This document shows positions 13,120-24,300 of a stretch of 64,000 nucleotides of DNA, in pieces. The notes under the pieces were generated by a model. That model saw only the letters and a list, made by a program, of their open reading frames with translations, was not told the DNA's origin and searched no databases. A program made the translations under genes and the position numbers. Positions within the stretch are counted from its first letter, which is position 1, and each line of letters starts with the position of its first letter. The DNA comes from Nectonema munidae (taxonomy: Eukaryota; Nematomorpha; Nectonematoida; Nectonematidae). Location: positions 1 to 64,000 of the forward strand of contig JAUIRK010000696.1 of NCBI GenBank assembly GCA_030549495.1. The letters run 5' to 3'.

Positions 13120-13393
13120 ATACAAACCAGGTTTACAGATCCTCAAAAAAATTTCCTCGAGTAGGGGGCAAATTTAATATTGTTTACTCTGGGTTGGGCA
13201 TAATTTTCTAATTCTCAAAATCACTTCATAAACGTGGAATATATACATTATATACTATTATATATTATTATTAGGGCGGGATAGGAGGCGAAAATGCTGA
13301 GTAACAGGTGTGGTGAGTCGCGTACGTAAAACATATCAAAGTTCATTTGCGCACATAAAGCATCGCGTTGCATAGCGCGATAATCGATATTCA

Positions 13394-13485
13394 CCCCTCC
13401 TCCTTTCGGATACGCCCAAATTTTTATACCTCCTCCTTTTGATACGCCCCTCCCCCTTTTGATACGCCCCTCCCCCTTTTGATAC
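13394..13485. repeat. Short minisatellite
   Basis: About three and a half degenerate tandem copies of a roughly 20-bp pyrimidine-rich unit (cgcccctcccccttttgata). It gives a Gly/Lys/Arg-rich open frame on the minus strand that I take as a by-product, not a gene. Confidence 0.6.
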
Positions 13486-13659
13486 CAACATATATACAAA
13501 TTAATACACGAGACAGACTGTATATATTCCAACTGTGAGAATGATTAATTTTTAACATGCCAAACTTTGTTGATTTTTGCAATCCAAAACTTTCAGTAAT
13601 TCTATTTTATAAAAGATATAAAAAATAATTCCTTTCGCTCCTTTTCATTTGAATTATAC

Positions 13660-13735
13660 TGAGAGTGGGACGGGAGGGTGGTGGAGGAGAAGTGGGGAGG
13701 GGAGAGGCCGCTTCTCCTACCACTTCTTACCCGTT
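13660..13735. repeat. G-rich segment with hairpin potential
   Basis: A purine-rich run (gtggaggagaagtgg) is followed after a short loop by its near reverse complement (ccgcttctcctaccac). It stands out in GC content from its surroundings. Function unknown. Confidence 0.4.
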
Positions 13736-13814
13736 GGATGTCGACTCTGTTAATTCATTTATACTATACAGATGAAAAAAATCTAAAACAAATACGAAGA
13801 TATACTTGCTCAAA

Positions 13815-14160
13815 TGGCAATGATATGATAGGATTGCCAACGATGTGTTGAGAAAGAAAATAGGAATTGAGGATATAGAAGTGCATTTAGAAGAGAATAG
13901 ATTACGTTGGTTTGGTCATGTCGAAAGGATGTCCGAAGGGAACGTTGTACAGAAGATAAAAGATGAATTGATTGATGGAAAGATGAAGACCAAAGAAAGC
14001 ATGGAATGAAGTGATTCACCACGATATGGAAAAAAGAAAGCTTGTGCGAAGTGATGCTAAAGAAAGAATGAAATGGCGTAGTTGTTGCAGGAAACTGGTC
14101 GGCCCCGACTCTTTGGGAACAATAACCAGGCCTAGAAGGCAAAATGGATGATGATGAAAG
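13815..14160 (+). pseudogene. RTE-like LINE, ORF2 C-terminus and tail
   Basis: Plus-strand relic of a LINE ORF2 end. RLRWFGHVERMSEGNVVQ (about 13895-13950) is the common RW-GHV-RM motif after the reverse transcriptase domain. Then, in another frame, MKWRSCCRKLVGPDSLG and TITRPRRQNG end the protein at about 14147, followed by a short ATG/GAT simple tail. There is at least one frameshift. A related 3' end lies in reverse at 30757-30860. All 5' parts are missing, as is usual for truncated LINE insertions. Confidence 0.7.
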
Positions 14161-15230
14161 AAACCGAAATCAGAAAAATTGATTTTTCAACGGAAAAAAT
14201 TAAATCAGAAATTTTCATGTATGACAAGGTAAAATTAATATCTACAAATAGTAAGGTTAGAAACACGCGAATATTTGTTTATATTCTTACAACTAACGAG
14301 TAATTTTTGATGACCTTGACGGAACAAATCTTTATTCTCTGCCAGTAAGAATAAAAGTAAAAAAATGTGTTTCACTCATTTGTTTATATAGTATTTTATA
14401 TAAAGCTTTATTCCATACTATTGCCCCGGAGCTTTGCCAACCTCATAATATATTGTACCAATTCACATGTAGACTTTCATGACAACATAACTAAAAAGTT
14501 GGGCTAAATAATATGGCTTTTTTTCTCATATGTAAAAGGCCATCAAGTTATTGTGCTTTAAAATATCAATAATTATATTCAAAACAAAATTAAACTTGTA
14601 GTAAAAATACTGTTTATACATTTTAAGTTGGAAAAAAGGCCATCATTAATGGAGATTTGAAGTTCACGAAAATTTAAGTTATATTCTAAGTTTAAGCTTA
14701 GTTAGAGCTTTAATTGGACAATGTCCAATGGACATGCCACTTCTTTTACACGGTCAAGAAACAAAAAAGTTATAAACAAAAATAACAAAATAAAAACGTA
14801 CGAAATTTAATAGGACATAGAACTCATTATTGACCAAAGACTGTTGCATGCATATGGATATTTTGTAACTGCATCACTATTTTTCGCTAGTGGGTATATG
14901 TGTGGTGTATAATTACTATGTAAATAGCTAAGCGCCTCATTGATAAAGGTATAATATATAGCCAAATGATCAAAAAGTTCTGATGAGTAGTGAAATTTTA
15001 TATATATACCTGATTAGTAAAACCCTTAGTAACTCAAAAACAAAAAAATTTTCGAACAAATTTGGAGACATGCAATGTACATTAGGGTGTTTCACAAGTA
15101 TAGGGGAAAAATTTAAATTCAACTGAAAATTGTAAGCGACTTTTATTTTGTTCTTTTTTAATAAAAAATCAAATATAAAAAATTTGAAGAGCATCGGCCA
15201 ATGGTATAATGTCGCGCAATTCATTTCAAA
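14161..15230. other. No gene seen
   Basis: AT-rich, no recognisable coding or repeat signal. Confidence 0.5.
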
Positions 15231-15234
15231 TTTT

Positions 15235-15672
15235 TCATAAGGCAGGATTTGGTCCGACTTAGGAATTCTTTCCGGTGGGCTTCGACTACATGAAGAAGGA
15301 ACTGAAGTTGGTCTTCTGCCTTGGTCCTTCCTCTCTTTGTGAATTCCTGAACCAGAGCCATTCCAAGCTCCGTTGCATCGTTGGTCACAACCAGTCCATC
15401 TACTCGTTGGAGTCCAGCTTGATAAGAAGGATTATCCTTCCATTAATCCGGTTCCTCGTCAAAAAAACTTGTCTCGATATTCATGAGTTCTAAGAATTTT
15501 TTGGTATTTTTAGTTACAAAGGAGGTCACTGTCTTGTCTTTTATTCCATCAGGAAGAGCTCTAGAACGGGGAGAATTCTCTTATCAGTTGCCTTCATGTT
15601 TGCGACGAACAATTTCTTCTCCTGAAGAGACAGATCTTCATCAAAGAGTGCCAAAAACCCTCATTTGAAAGG
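15235..15672 (-). pseudogene. DDE-family element, copy B (C-terminal fragment)
   Basis: Minus strand. It reads FLALFDEDLSLQEKKLFVAN (about 15595-15655), then FLELMNIETSFFDEEPD, then VVTNDATELGMALVQEF and AEDQLQFLLHVVEAHRKEF (about 15260-15375). These match, in order, HFWYLTEEVIPISLFNDKVD, FFHLLQIDTTFFEEEV and the VNDVAERGVKLCSDY block of copy C. Only the last 140 or so codons are present, with a few stops. The GC content is higher than in neighbouring DNA, suggesting a different or younger subfamily. It abuts the ZBED-hAT relic without a visible boundary motif. Confidence 0.7.
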
Positions 15673-17140
15673 AAGCCGTTAAAAGGTTTCAAAAAGTATC
15701 CCTTTCAAATGATACCATTCACGATAGAATTTATGATATAAGTGAAGATATTATTGATCAAATAGTGACAGACATAAATGATAGCTCGCTCAAAGTAAGT
15801 AAGTATTCAGCTTGATGAGTCTACTGATGTTTATTTAAAGAAAATTTTCTGTTTTGTGAAGCACTGAAAAAAACAACAAAGGCTAAAGATGATGGTCAAA
15901 AGGTTTTTCAACAAACAAAATATTCCATTGGAAAAAATCGGTTCAATTTGCACAGATGGTGCACCCGTAATGCTGGGTAACAAATCTGGATTTGGAGATT
16001 TAATGAAAAAGATGTTCCAGATTTGAAGATCACCCATTGTTTTTTACATCGATATTCACTAGCAACTAAGTCTTTGCCTTAAAGTCTGAAACAAACACTT
16101 AATACTTGTGTCAAAATAGTCAATTATATACGTACTCGTGCTCTCAATCATCGATTGTTTCAAGCATTATGTGAGGAAATGGGTCAACAACACACTTCAC
16201 TTCTCTACCACACAGACGTTAGATGGCTTTCTAGGGGTTTGGCTTTAACAAGAGTTTTCGAATTGAAAAATGAGTTAAATCTTTTTTTGCAAGATCAATC
16301 AATCACATGAACTTCAAAGCGTCTTTGAAGACAATGACTTCATAATAAAGTTGGCTTATCTTGCTGATATTTTCTCATCCTTGAATGAAGTTAATCTTGT
16401 TTTGCGGGGTAAAGGTGTCACAATAATAAAAGCGAAGCAAAAAATAAACTCATTCAGAGAAAACTTCAATTATGGGTTTCGAGAATTGATAAAGGAAATT
16501 TCACAAATTTTCCCTGTTTGGCAAAATCTCTCAATGATAATAATATTTCATTTGAAAGCGAATTAGTTGAAAGTTTCAAAAATCATTTGAATATGCTGTC
16601 TGATTCTTTCCACAACTACTTTTCGACAGGTGAACTACAAAAAGATGAAGTTTGGATTTTGAACCCATATTTACCAAATTTCGACTCTGTCGATGATGAA
16701 AATCATTTTAAGGATCAACTCATTGAACTGAGAAATGATCAAGAATCTGAAGTCCTTTTTAAAAGTTTGTCTATCGAGAAGTTTTGGGCATACCAATTCT
16801 CCTATCATCATGCATTATCGAAAAAAGCTCTCGCGGTTCTTTTGCCATTTTCCACAACATATTTGTGTGAGCAAGGTTTTTCCACTTTTGTACAAATCAA
16901 AACAAAAGCAAGAAATCGTCTTAATGTTGCAAGTGATGCGCATCGCTTTGAGTCCAAATTTGCCGAGATGTGATTCTAAAAAGCAACAACAGAAAGGTCA
17001 TTGATTAATTCTAAGAATTTGAATTTTTTAAAAACAAATATATGTTTTTGTTGAATAAATTGTTAAAAAAAATTTGTTTGAGTGGTACGAGGGGAAATTT
17101 TTTTTAATGGTGCGAGCTGAAAAAAGGTGAAGAAACACTG
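15673..17140 (+). mobile_element. ZBED5-like hAT transposon relic
   Basis: Plus-strand transposase relic of the ZBED5/FAM200/SCAND3-like hAT group. Motifs in order: RFQKVSLSNDTIHDRIYDIS (about 15687-15746), DESTDVY (about 15817, first catalytic region), ICTDGAPVMLGNKSGFGDL (about 15946-16002, second aspartate), LRGKGVTIIKAKQKINSF (about 16405), and the C-terminal dimerisation region LPFSTTYLCEQGFSTFVQIK (about 16840-16900). Several frameshifts and stops are present. The right end reads GGTGAAGAAACACTG at 17126-17140, a normal hAT terminus (CAGTG inward); the left end and the BED finger are missing, replaced by copy B of the DDE family. Confidence 0.8.
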
Positions 17141-18071
17141 GTCTATGGCTATTCTATTTTACCATGCGAAACCAAATATTGGTCAAATAATATTGGGCTC
17201 ATAGTTTTTGCATTTTATAACCAAATTTAGCGGGTGAAGCACAAAATGAGAGCTTATTTTAGGAACTTTACAACCGTATACATTAAAATCAATAAAACAA
17301 AAATGTGAAAAAAAGATATTACCAATTGTTTCTTTTTAATTTTCTCTTTAAGAGTCGGGAGAATACAATTAAATTTCCATAAACTTTTTTTTATCTGAAA
17401 ATACATATAAGCTACTATTTTCAGGTACTCTGAATTCAGTGGCATTACTTATTTTACACAAAATACTTTGTAGCTATCTCAAAACATCAATCAAAATTAA
17501 AAAACCTGTCAAAAATATGATTAATGTTCAATAAATTTTCCTCAAAACTTGGCATTACTTATTATTTATACATTCTAAAAATCGGTCTGATTTCTTTATG
17601 ATAAAAAATATTATACAGTCATTCGTCAGTCGGATATCGTCTCTTTATTTGTTACTCAGAAATGATCACATTACTCTTACTACTGTGAACGATTCAGAAT
17701 TTGCTCACTTTTTTGTCATTTCCTGCAAATTGAACAGAATTATTTGTAGACAGTACACAACTGGCGAACTAATGCCAGGCGTGACGTGGTACAAATATTA
17801 TCGATTTCGTAATTTTCAAATCCACTATTCAACTGAAATCTTATATATCATGTAATTGTAACAAATAGTACAATTCTTCGTACATGGAACACAATAGGGC
17901 AACTGTTCCATCTGGAAATAAGCTTACTTTTATTCAATATCTGGTGACTTGATTTCTGTTTTTGGACAATGAACATAACATTTGTTTGATTGCAAGATTT
18001 TTTATAGTATGTTTATACTTTATATAAAATTCAAAGTATGTGCCTGACTAAATGTATGTTTGGGTGTGTAT
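17141..18071. other. No gene seen; weak similarity to the repeats at 37.1-37.5 kb
   Basis: AT-rich. The stretch around 17425-17520 shares short motifs (ctgaattcagtgg, aacctgtcaaaaa) with the tandem array inside the element at 37.0-38.4 kb. No coding signal. Confidence 0.4.
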
Positions 18072-18265
18072 CAGAGGCGCACATCCTCAAAATTTGGGGG
18101 GGGGGGGCGAACTTTTTTTTATAATTTTCAAAATTTATCATAAAAGAATTTTTGTCCAATGAACACACGACCATTATTACCTGACATTATACTTGCACTG
18201 TATGCTCTCAATCCCACCATAACTGCACTAATTTTATCAATCTGATTGCATCACTACCTTCTAAC
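18072..18265 (+). repeat. Poly-G hAT MITE family, left end
   Basis: Starts CAGAGGCGCACATCCTC, then an 11-G tract at 18096-18106 and CGAAC. The next 150 bp match the plus strand at 54671-54839 (for example acattatacttgcactgta). This is the same terminus as the element at 27010-28002 but with a different interior that leads into a ZBED-hAT end. Confidence 0.65.
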
Positions 18266-18600
18266 TCAATGATTTTAACCCATTTAAGACCAAGCAAAGC
18301 AGACGATATCTAAAAAAAACGCAGACGATTTATATTCAAAGTCATTGAAAAAAGCAGACGAAGATGAAATTACTTATGTTCCAAAATAGGAACATTGGTC
18401 GTAAATGGGTTAAAACTGGAGTCCGCGGTGCCCTGGCCATCGTAAAGCAGTTGAATAGCGAACGAGTAGCGGCCATTGAGTGGATGGTTTTGCGCAACAT
18501 ATTGCATCCATATTGGGTCATTTGCGATTTTGGCAATACGTCGCATTTAAAAGAATAAATAATAATTTAGTCTTTTAATTGAGTACTTTATTATTTTATT
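18266..18600 (+). repeat. ZBED-hAT 5' terminal fragment
   Basis: CAATGATTTT, interrupted by a MITE, then AACTGGAGTCCGCGG. This matches the hAT terminus CAGTGGTTTTCAAACTGG at 54840. The following sequence to about 18600 (aatattgcatccatattg type, ttgagtact, ttattgcttttcag) matches 54925-55040. The transposase itself is not present here. Confidence 0.65.
18274..18413. mobile_element. piggyBac-type MITE with TTAA duplication
   Basis: A 132-bp element (18278-18409) sits between TTAA at 18274-18277 and TTAA at 18410-18413. Its terminal inverted repeats are CCCATTTAAGACC and GGTCGTAAATGGG (one mismatch). An inner palindrome atgttcc...ggaacat lies near 18376-18396. Removing it restores the hAT end seen at 54840 apart from small differences, which fixes both boundaries. 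Confidence 0.8.
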
Positions 18601-20508
18601 GCTTTTCAGGCTTAATTTTATAGATGTAAAATTCACTTTTTCAATTTACATTTTCAAATATATGCTTAAAATGTATATTCGTAATAATTTCATGGAATAA
18701 CAAGGATAAAGTTTGACTTGTGTGTAGATGGTGTTAATTCTATACAAAATTATTTACATGTTGTTTTGTTGTATATTTTTATTTATTATGAAGTTAAGTT
18801 GCTTCAATTTTAGTATTAATAAATCGATGTGGAATAAAAGTCGACGTTCCGATGTGCGAAGGTTGTCTTTTATTTCTTTTAAAAATCCAAATCTTTTCGC
18901 GTTCTGCATGATTTGCTACAGGTGATGTTGAAGTTTTATGCCTCTGCCCTCAAGATTGGATAGCGCAAAACCCATGGTCATGTCTTAACCCATATTGCTT
19001 CTTAGTTTGATTGAGTAAAATTAGTCTATTAGTTTCCTTTTGCTAGTCATTTGTTTAAACTATATTTAATACAGTAAGTTTTAAGTATAATTGTTTCTTT
19101 ATTAGTTGGAATTTGTTAATTAGTTAGTCAAATAGTTGATGAAAAAGTAACTTCAAATTTTATGCTCTTTTCTAATTAGTTTTTATTTTTTGCTGTTTTT
19201 GAGAGATTTGATATTGAGAGATGCAAAATATTAATTTGAATTTTAGATTATGTACCATTAAAATTTCTAGTAGCTCCCGCTCTGGCTCCTTCAATATCTG
19301 GACTATTTTGTGTCCAAGTTTAAAAACCCTTAGCCTTTGCTCTTCGACAAGCTATAACGACAATGAAGCCGTGATTTGGAATCAGAGTAAACAACTGCTT
19401 TCCAAAGCTACCATCTCGTTCTACCTTTAGCCAAAAGTTATGTCGCCTATTATTCGTTTTCACCTCTAGCTCATTTAGTCTAAAACAACTCAGCCACTTA
19501 AAGGCACGTCTAAAGCTTTTCTCTTAGAGAGGCGCTTAGAGACTCCTGCTTTTTGAGACATTTCTTGTAGAATAATAGCTCGTCCTTATTCTTGGCATTA
19601 ATAGCATTGGAGTGACACTCAAAATATAATATATATGGTAAAGCTAACAATAGCCTAAATTTTGATTATGATATCTTGGATATTTTTACTCATAAATTTT
19701 GTTTTCAAAAGTAGTCTCCAAAGTACAAAGTCTGAAGAAATAATTTAATCCTATCTCATATGATGCAATATAACAATTATCATACATAATAAAACGCATT
19801 TCAATTAGGATTCATTTGTTCTCTTTCATCTCTACTATGTAACATGACGATATTATCATCGACCACTAGTTGATAGGTCTAAGAGATTCTAGAAGCTGGG
19901 TCGCTAAACTTTTGGAAAATCCAAGCATTGATTCAGATATCCTTACTAAAATTTGATGGCCGTTTGTGTGAGATTGGGGTTTTATTTTACAAGTGTTGCT
20001 ATTACACTTCATTATTAGTAAATTTTCCATTGTAGACTTTCCCTTTTGTTTGGATAAATTTTGTGCTTATAGTGGTTCTTAAATTTTATTCGAAATAGTT
20101 AATGAAATATATAAATTAGAATACTTACAAAACAGTTCCTCTTTTATACAAAATTAAGTGTGTCTGTAAAAATTGATCACAACAAAGAACTGTGCCTATC
20201 AGTTCACTTAAAAATGTACTAAATTTGTATACTAAGCCTTTAAAATATTCAATATATCTTGTGCTTTGGATACATAAATCCTCTTTTATATGGCCCTAAC
20301 CACTATTTTATATTGATTTTTGATGAATTTAGTTATCATACCTAATCTGCAGAGATTATTTGAAATGTTTTCAAAGTAGGAAGAAAGTTTACTCATTCAT
20401 TTTATAAAATCTCTTCCTTTCCTTCATCTTTGGTTTTATCTTCTTTGTTACATTTGTTCACTTGCTTCTTTGTGGTTCTGGGTTCATTTTATTAAAATAA
20501 TTTTTCAC
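18601..20508. other. No gene seen upstream of the host gene
   Basis: AT-rich. If the host gene starts with the ATG at 20509, its promoter and 5' UTR would lie here; if the first listed exon is internal, this is intron. I found no promoter motif that I can defend. Confidence 0.4.
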
Positions 20509-21313
20509 ATGGTCAGCTCAAGTAAGGAATCAAATGAAGTCATTACAAATAAATCTTGTGTTGTTAATGAACGGGAAAGTTTAATTTTCCCGGAAATAAA
20601 GGCTACAAATCAAATTACGTCAAATTCTTCACATTTTGAGCAAGCGGCTTTATCCTCACTTTCTCCACTCAATCAAATAATCCTTGAAGGTGGTGTAAGT
20701 AGAAATGAGAGTGTTGATTCCAATTTGAATGATTCGCCTTCACTTCCTGCGCAATCGCACAGCTTTCAGTCTTCGACTTCGGATGCGAGACGTTGCTGTG
20801 ACGTCGAAGATGCTAACTTCACTTCCTGTCAGACGCCTCTTCAAAGCCACTCGCTATCTTTCTTCTCATCGAGCCAGCAGCGACAAGAACCCACTTCTTT
20901 CAACAACGGTGAAGCTGTGGGTGTGCTAAAGTTTGCACGTGTCGAATTAAATTCTTCGGGCGAGTCCATCTGCACCATCTCAACCGTTTCTAGTCATAAG
21001 AGCACTTCTTCTTCCTCAGCTGAATGCGCTTCCGATCCGGGCACAAATAGCAGTATATTCAAATCTTCGCCGAAAGATGCGAGCAATGCTAGCAATTTGG
21101 CCAAAGAGGGAAAACATGATCATTTGATTGCTGCGTCAGCAAATAACATTATCCCGCGATCCTACAAATTGGATGCCTTCATCGATGATGATTTAAATGA
21201 TAGTGAACATGAAGAAGAATGTGCAAAAAAGTCTTCAAATTCAACTGATCTTTATCAGTCCTCTTCATCATATGACACATCCGAATTTAAGACTAGAAAT
21301 AATGACTCACCTT
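20509..21313 (+). CDS. Host gene exon 1 (of those seen)
   Basis: Open for 268 codons plus one base, ending at ACTCACCTT/GTAAGT (phase 1). The ATG at 20509 (MVSSSKESNEV) has no upstream in-frame ATG before a stop. An AG at 20515-20516 could instead make this an internal exon starting at 20517. It is rich in Ser/Thr/Asn, with an acidic patch near the end (FIDDDLNDSEHEEECAKK, about 21178-21231) and a short basic-neutral run before it (NNIIPRSYKLDA). Confidence 0.75.
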
Positions 21314-24300
21314 GTAAGTTTCTTTATTTTTCAAATAGAGGCCTTTCTTTTTGTTCCGTGTCCGCAAGAAGAGCTATTAAGAACAAACCTACTCTTTATC
21401 CACTATGAATTCACAAGCTATGATTTAATGTATGATATTCTTGATAAGATATCAACAATTCACGTCAACGACGTATTTGCAAGGCAAATGGTCTCTTAAT
21501 CCTAATCAATCTTAACCCAATAATCAAAAAATTGAACAGTAAACAAAAAAATCTTTTAATTTTGCATCTTAGAGCAAAAAAGAATTCATAAAAGTAAATG
21601 AAAGTTTGAAATAAAAAAAGTAGCAGCAGAGACGGATTATAAAAAAATGTATACGATCTACTCTCCATTAACAGGACATCAATTTACAGGACAGCCGCAT
21701 ATACAGGACATTTAAAAAAGAAGTTATATTTTAAAAAAGCTTTTTTATTGATATAAAAGACATCTCAAGTCCGATATAAGGGACATATAAGTACACAACA
21801 CCAAAAATGTTGAAAATTTAAATGAAATACAGCTAAACTAAAGTTGTTCTAAGCGTTCTAAGCCTAAATAGTAATATTGATTAAAGATATGAAAAATTTG
21901 ACAAATTCATCGTATTAAGATATCTTTTTCTATACAAGTCTTGGCATCTGACTTGATCAACTACAACGTTACAGTCAATTTGGCAGCCTTGTAATTGTAG
22001 TGTTCAAGTCTATGTGAAGAAAAATGGGCACCCCAATCTATACAAATTATGCACTTAAATTTAAATGAAAATGATAAGCAATTTACCGATGATGAAAGGG
22101 AAGATTAAAAAATTGAAAAACATTGTTGTTGTTAGCCCCTAGATTATACTATCTTTATATGAGTATAATCTATCAGTCTATTATAGTTTTAGTTTATTTA
22201 TATTAGTATGTTTTTGAAGAAAAACATTCAAATGAAGAAGCGATAAACTGTTTAGCAGTAAAAAATTTGTCAAATTCACCACTCAAAAGTATGCTTTATT
22301 TTTTAAGTTTTATTTCAAATATGAAGAAAGCATGACCTCGCTGCTCCTTTTCATTTTGATTTAATACATTTTCCATTAGCTTTATTGAAATCAATGTCTC
22401 CCAAGGCTTAACTGCAATTTACTCGTCTTTGCATATTAATCATTGATATAACATCTACTTATGTCTAAACATATTGTCTCCGTGTTCAACCGTGCCGAGC
22501 TTTCAGAAAAAAAGATATATAGTAGTCTGAAAAAACGATGTATTTTATTTACCCTGTATTTTTCATAATATGTTTCATATTATGGTATTTCTTAATTTTT
22601 TGTTTTCTTCCTTAGTCTTGCTAAACCACTAATATAATAGCAAATGCCGCTTATAAATAAATATATTAAAATAAATGGGCTCCTTCATTGCTCAATAATA
22701 TTTTTAATTCAATCCCTATTTTAGTTTTCCCTTCGGCCCTTTTTAGTCCAATCAAAATACAGGATTTATGTTCTTGCCAAGTTTGTAGATTCTGACATTA
22801 TAAAGGGAGTCGGAATCGGCTTTTCTTTAGTCAACGTCTGAAGTGAAGGGTTGGCATTAAATTTATTGAGTTTTTAAGTATTCTGAGGCCTTTTGGAGTC
22901 GGGGTCGGACTCCAATTTTTATAAGTATTAGCAATCGGAGTGGATATTTTCCCTTCGAGTCTGCAATCATGATCTACCTATATATATATATGATAACTGA
23001 TAAGTGATGCTCTTTTCTAAACTACTTCTATTTTTTTTAAATTTTGCATGTCTTTTTGCATAGCTGGGGAAAGAACAGATTTTGAGAAAGAAAGGAAACC
23101 AAGTGAGCCCCTGTTGTTTTCTACCTCTTTTGCTGATTCCTGCCAGGCTGCGCTCAACACTCCACCTGTTTCAATTGAAATGTGTCAGATGTAAGTTTCA
23201 TTTTATTTACTCCTTTAAATAACTCCTTAGTGAAGATTCCTTTCAAAGTGCCCTACTGAAAAATGATATGGAAAGGTTTTGGCATGAGCACTCTTTTCAA
23301 CAATTCTTTCTATTGATCGCTTGTTCACCTAATTATTACAGTCTTTGATTAACCGTTGAAAAGTTTCTTTTTTTCTAAGGGTCGCGACCGAAAAATACTG
23401 AGTTAAGGCCACTCTCTTTTTTTAGATCACAAACACTGTTTTTGATAAACAAAGCTGTAATTTCAATTTTTCCTTTCAACCTGACAACAAATAACGCCAA
23501 CTTGTGTTATATAACATTTTTTCCAAATTGAACTTTTTCTTAATTGTGAATGATTTTCATTATTAGTATTACTTGTATTACATACCAAATTATTAGCTCA
23601 TGGTCCTAAGTACAACTCTTACTGAAAGTTAATTTATATTTGTTTGGACTTATTGGCTGGAGAAGTGGTGGGGGGGGGGGATCTCCTTATCGAATCCTAA
23701 CCTCTACATCCCCAATATGTGTTACGTGGAGGTTTTTTAATAATTTTAATTTTGATTTCTTTCAGTTTTAAAATATATTCGTATTTTTAGAAAATCCAGA
23801 ACTACAACACCACTTGTTAATTCCAATGTTAAAAATTTCGAAAAAAACAACACAACGATATCCATTCAAACACCAGAATTTAATATTGGAGTAAGCCTGT
23901 CTATTTATTTATTAAGTAGAATTCCCTTGCTGTTTCTCTGTATTGAAAAATCGCAATAATCGCTGAAAAATTCTCAGCTCTGGATTTTTTTACTAGATTT
24001 TTGCATATTCATTCAGTGTAAAGATATTTTTAGGTTGAGTTCAGAAACTTAGCTTAAATATTTCCAGCAGTGGTGATGAGTTAAGTTAAAATTTAGGTTA
24101 GTGATGCCTGAGTCAAAATTTTCTTGTAGTATCTGACTCCTGACTGATTTTATTGAAAATCATAAAACAAAAAAACACTATTTTTCGATTATAGAATAAT
24201 TTTTTGCATGCATTTATTTTTAAGTGAATTTAAATGTGCATTGAATCATAAAGCACGTCTTTCATCATGATGGTGTGATATGATGCTGTTGTACGGCTTC

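Noticed and set aside
13248-13532. Gly/Lys/Arg-rich minus-strand open frame
   Set aside because: Produced by the pyrimidine-rich minisatellite.
18364-18558. Pair of 64-codon open frames on both strands
   Set aside because: They cross the boundary between the TTAA MITE and the hAT fragment, so they are chance frames.
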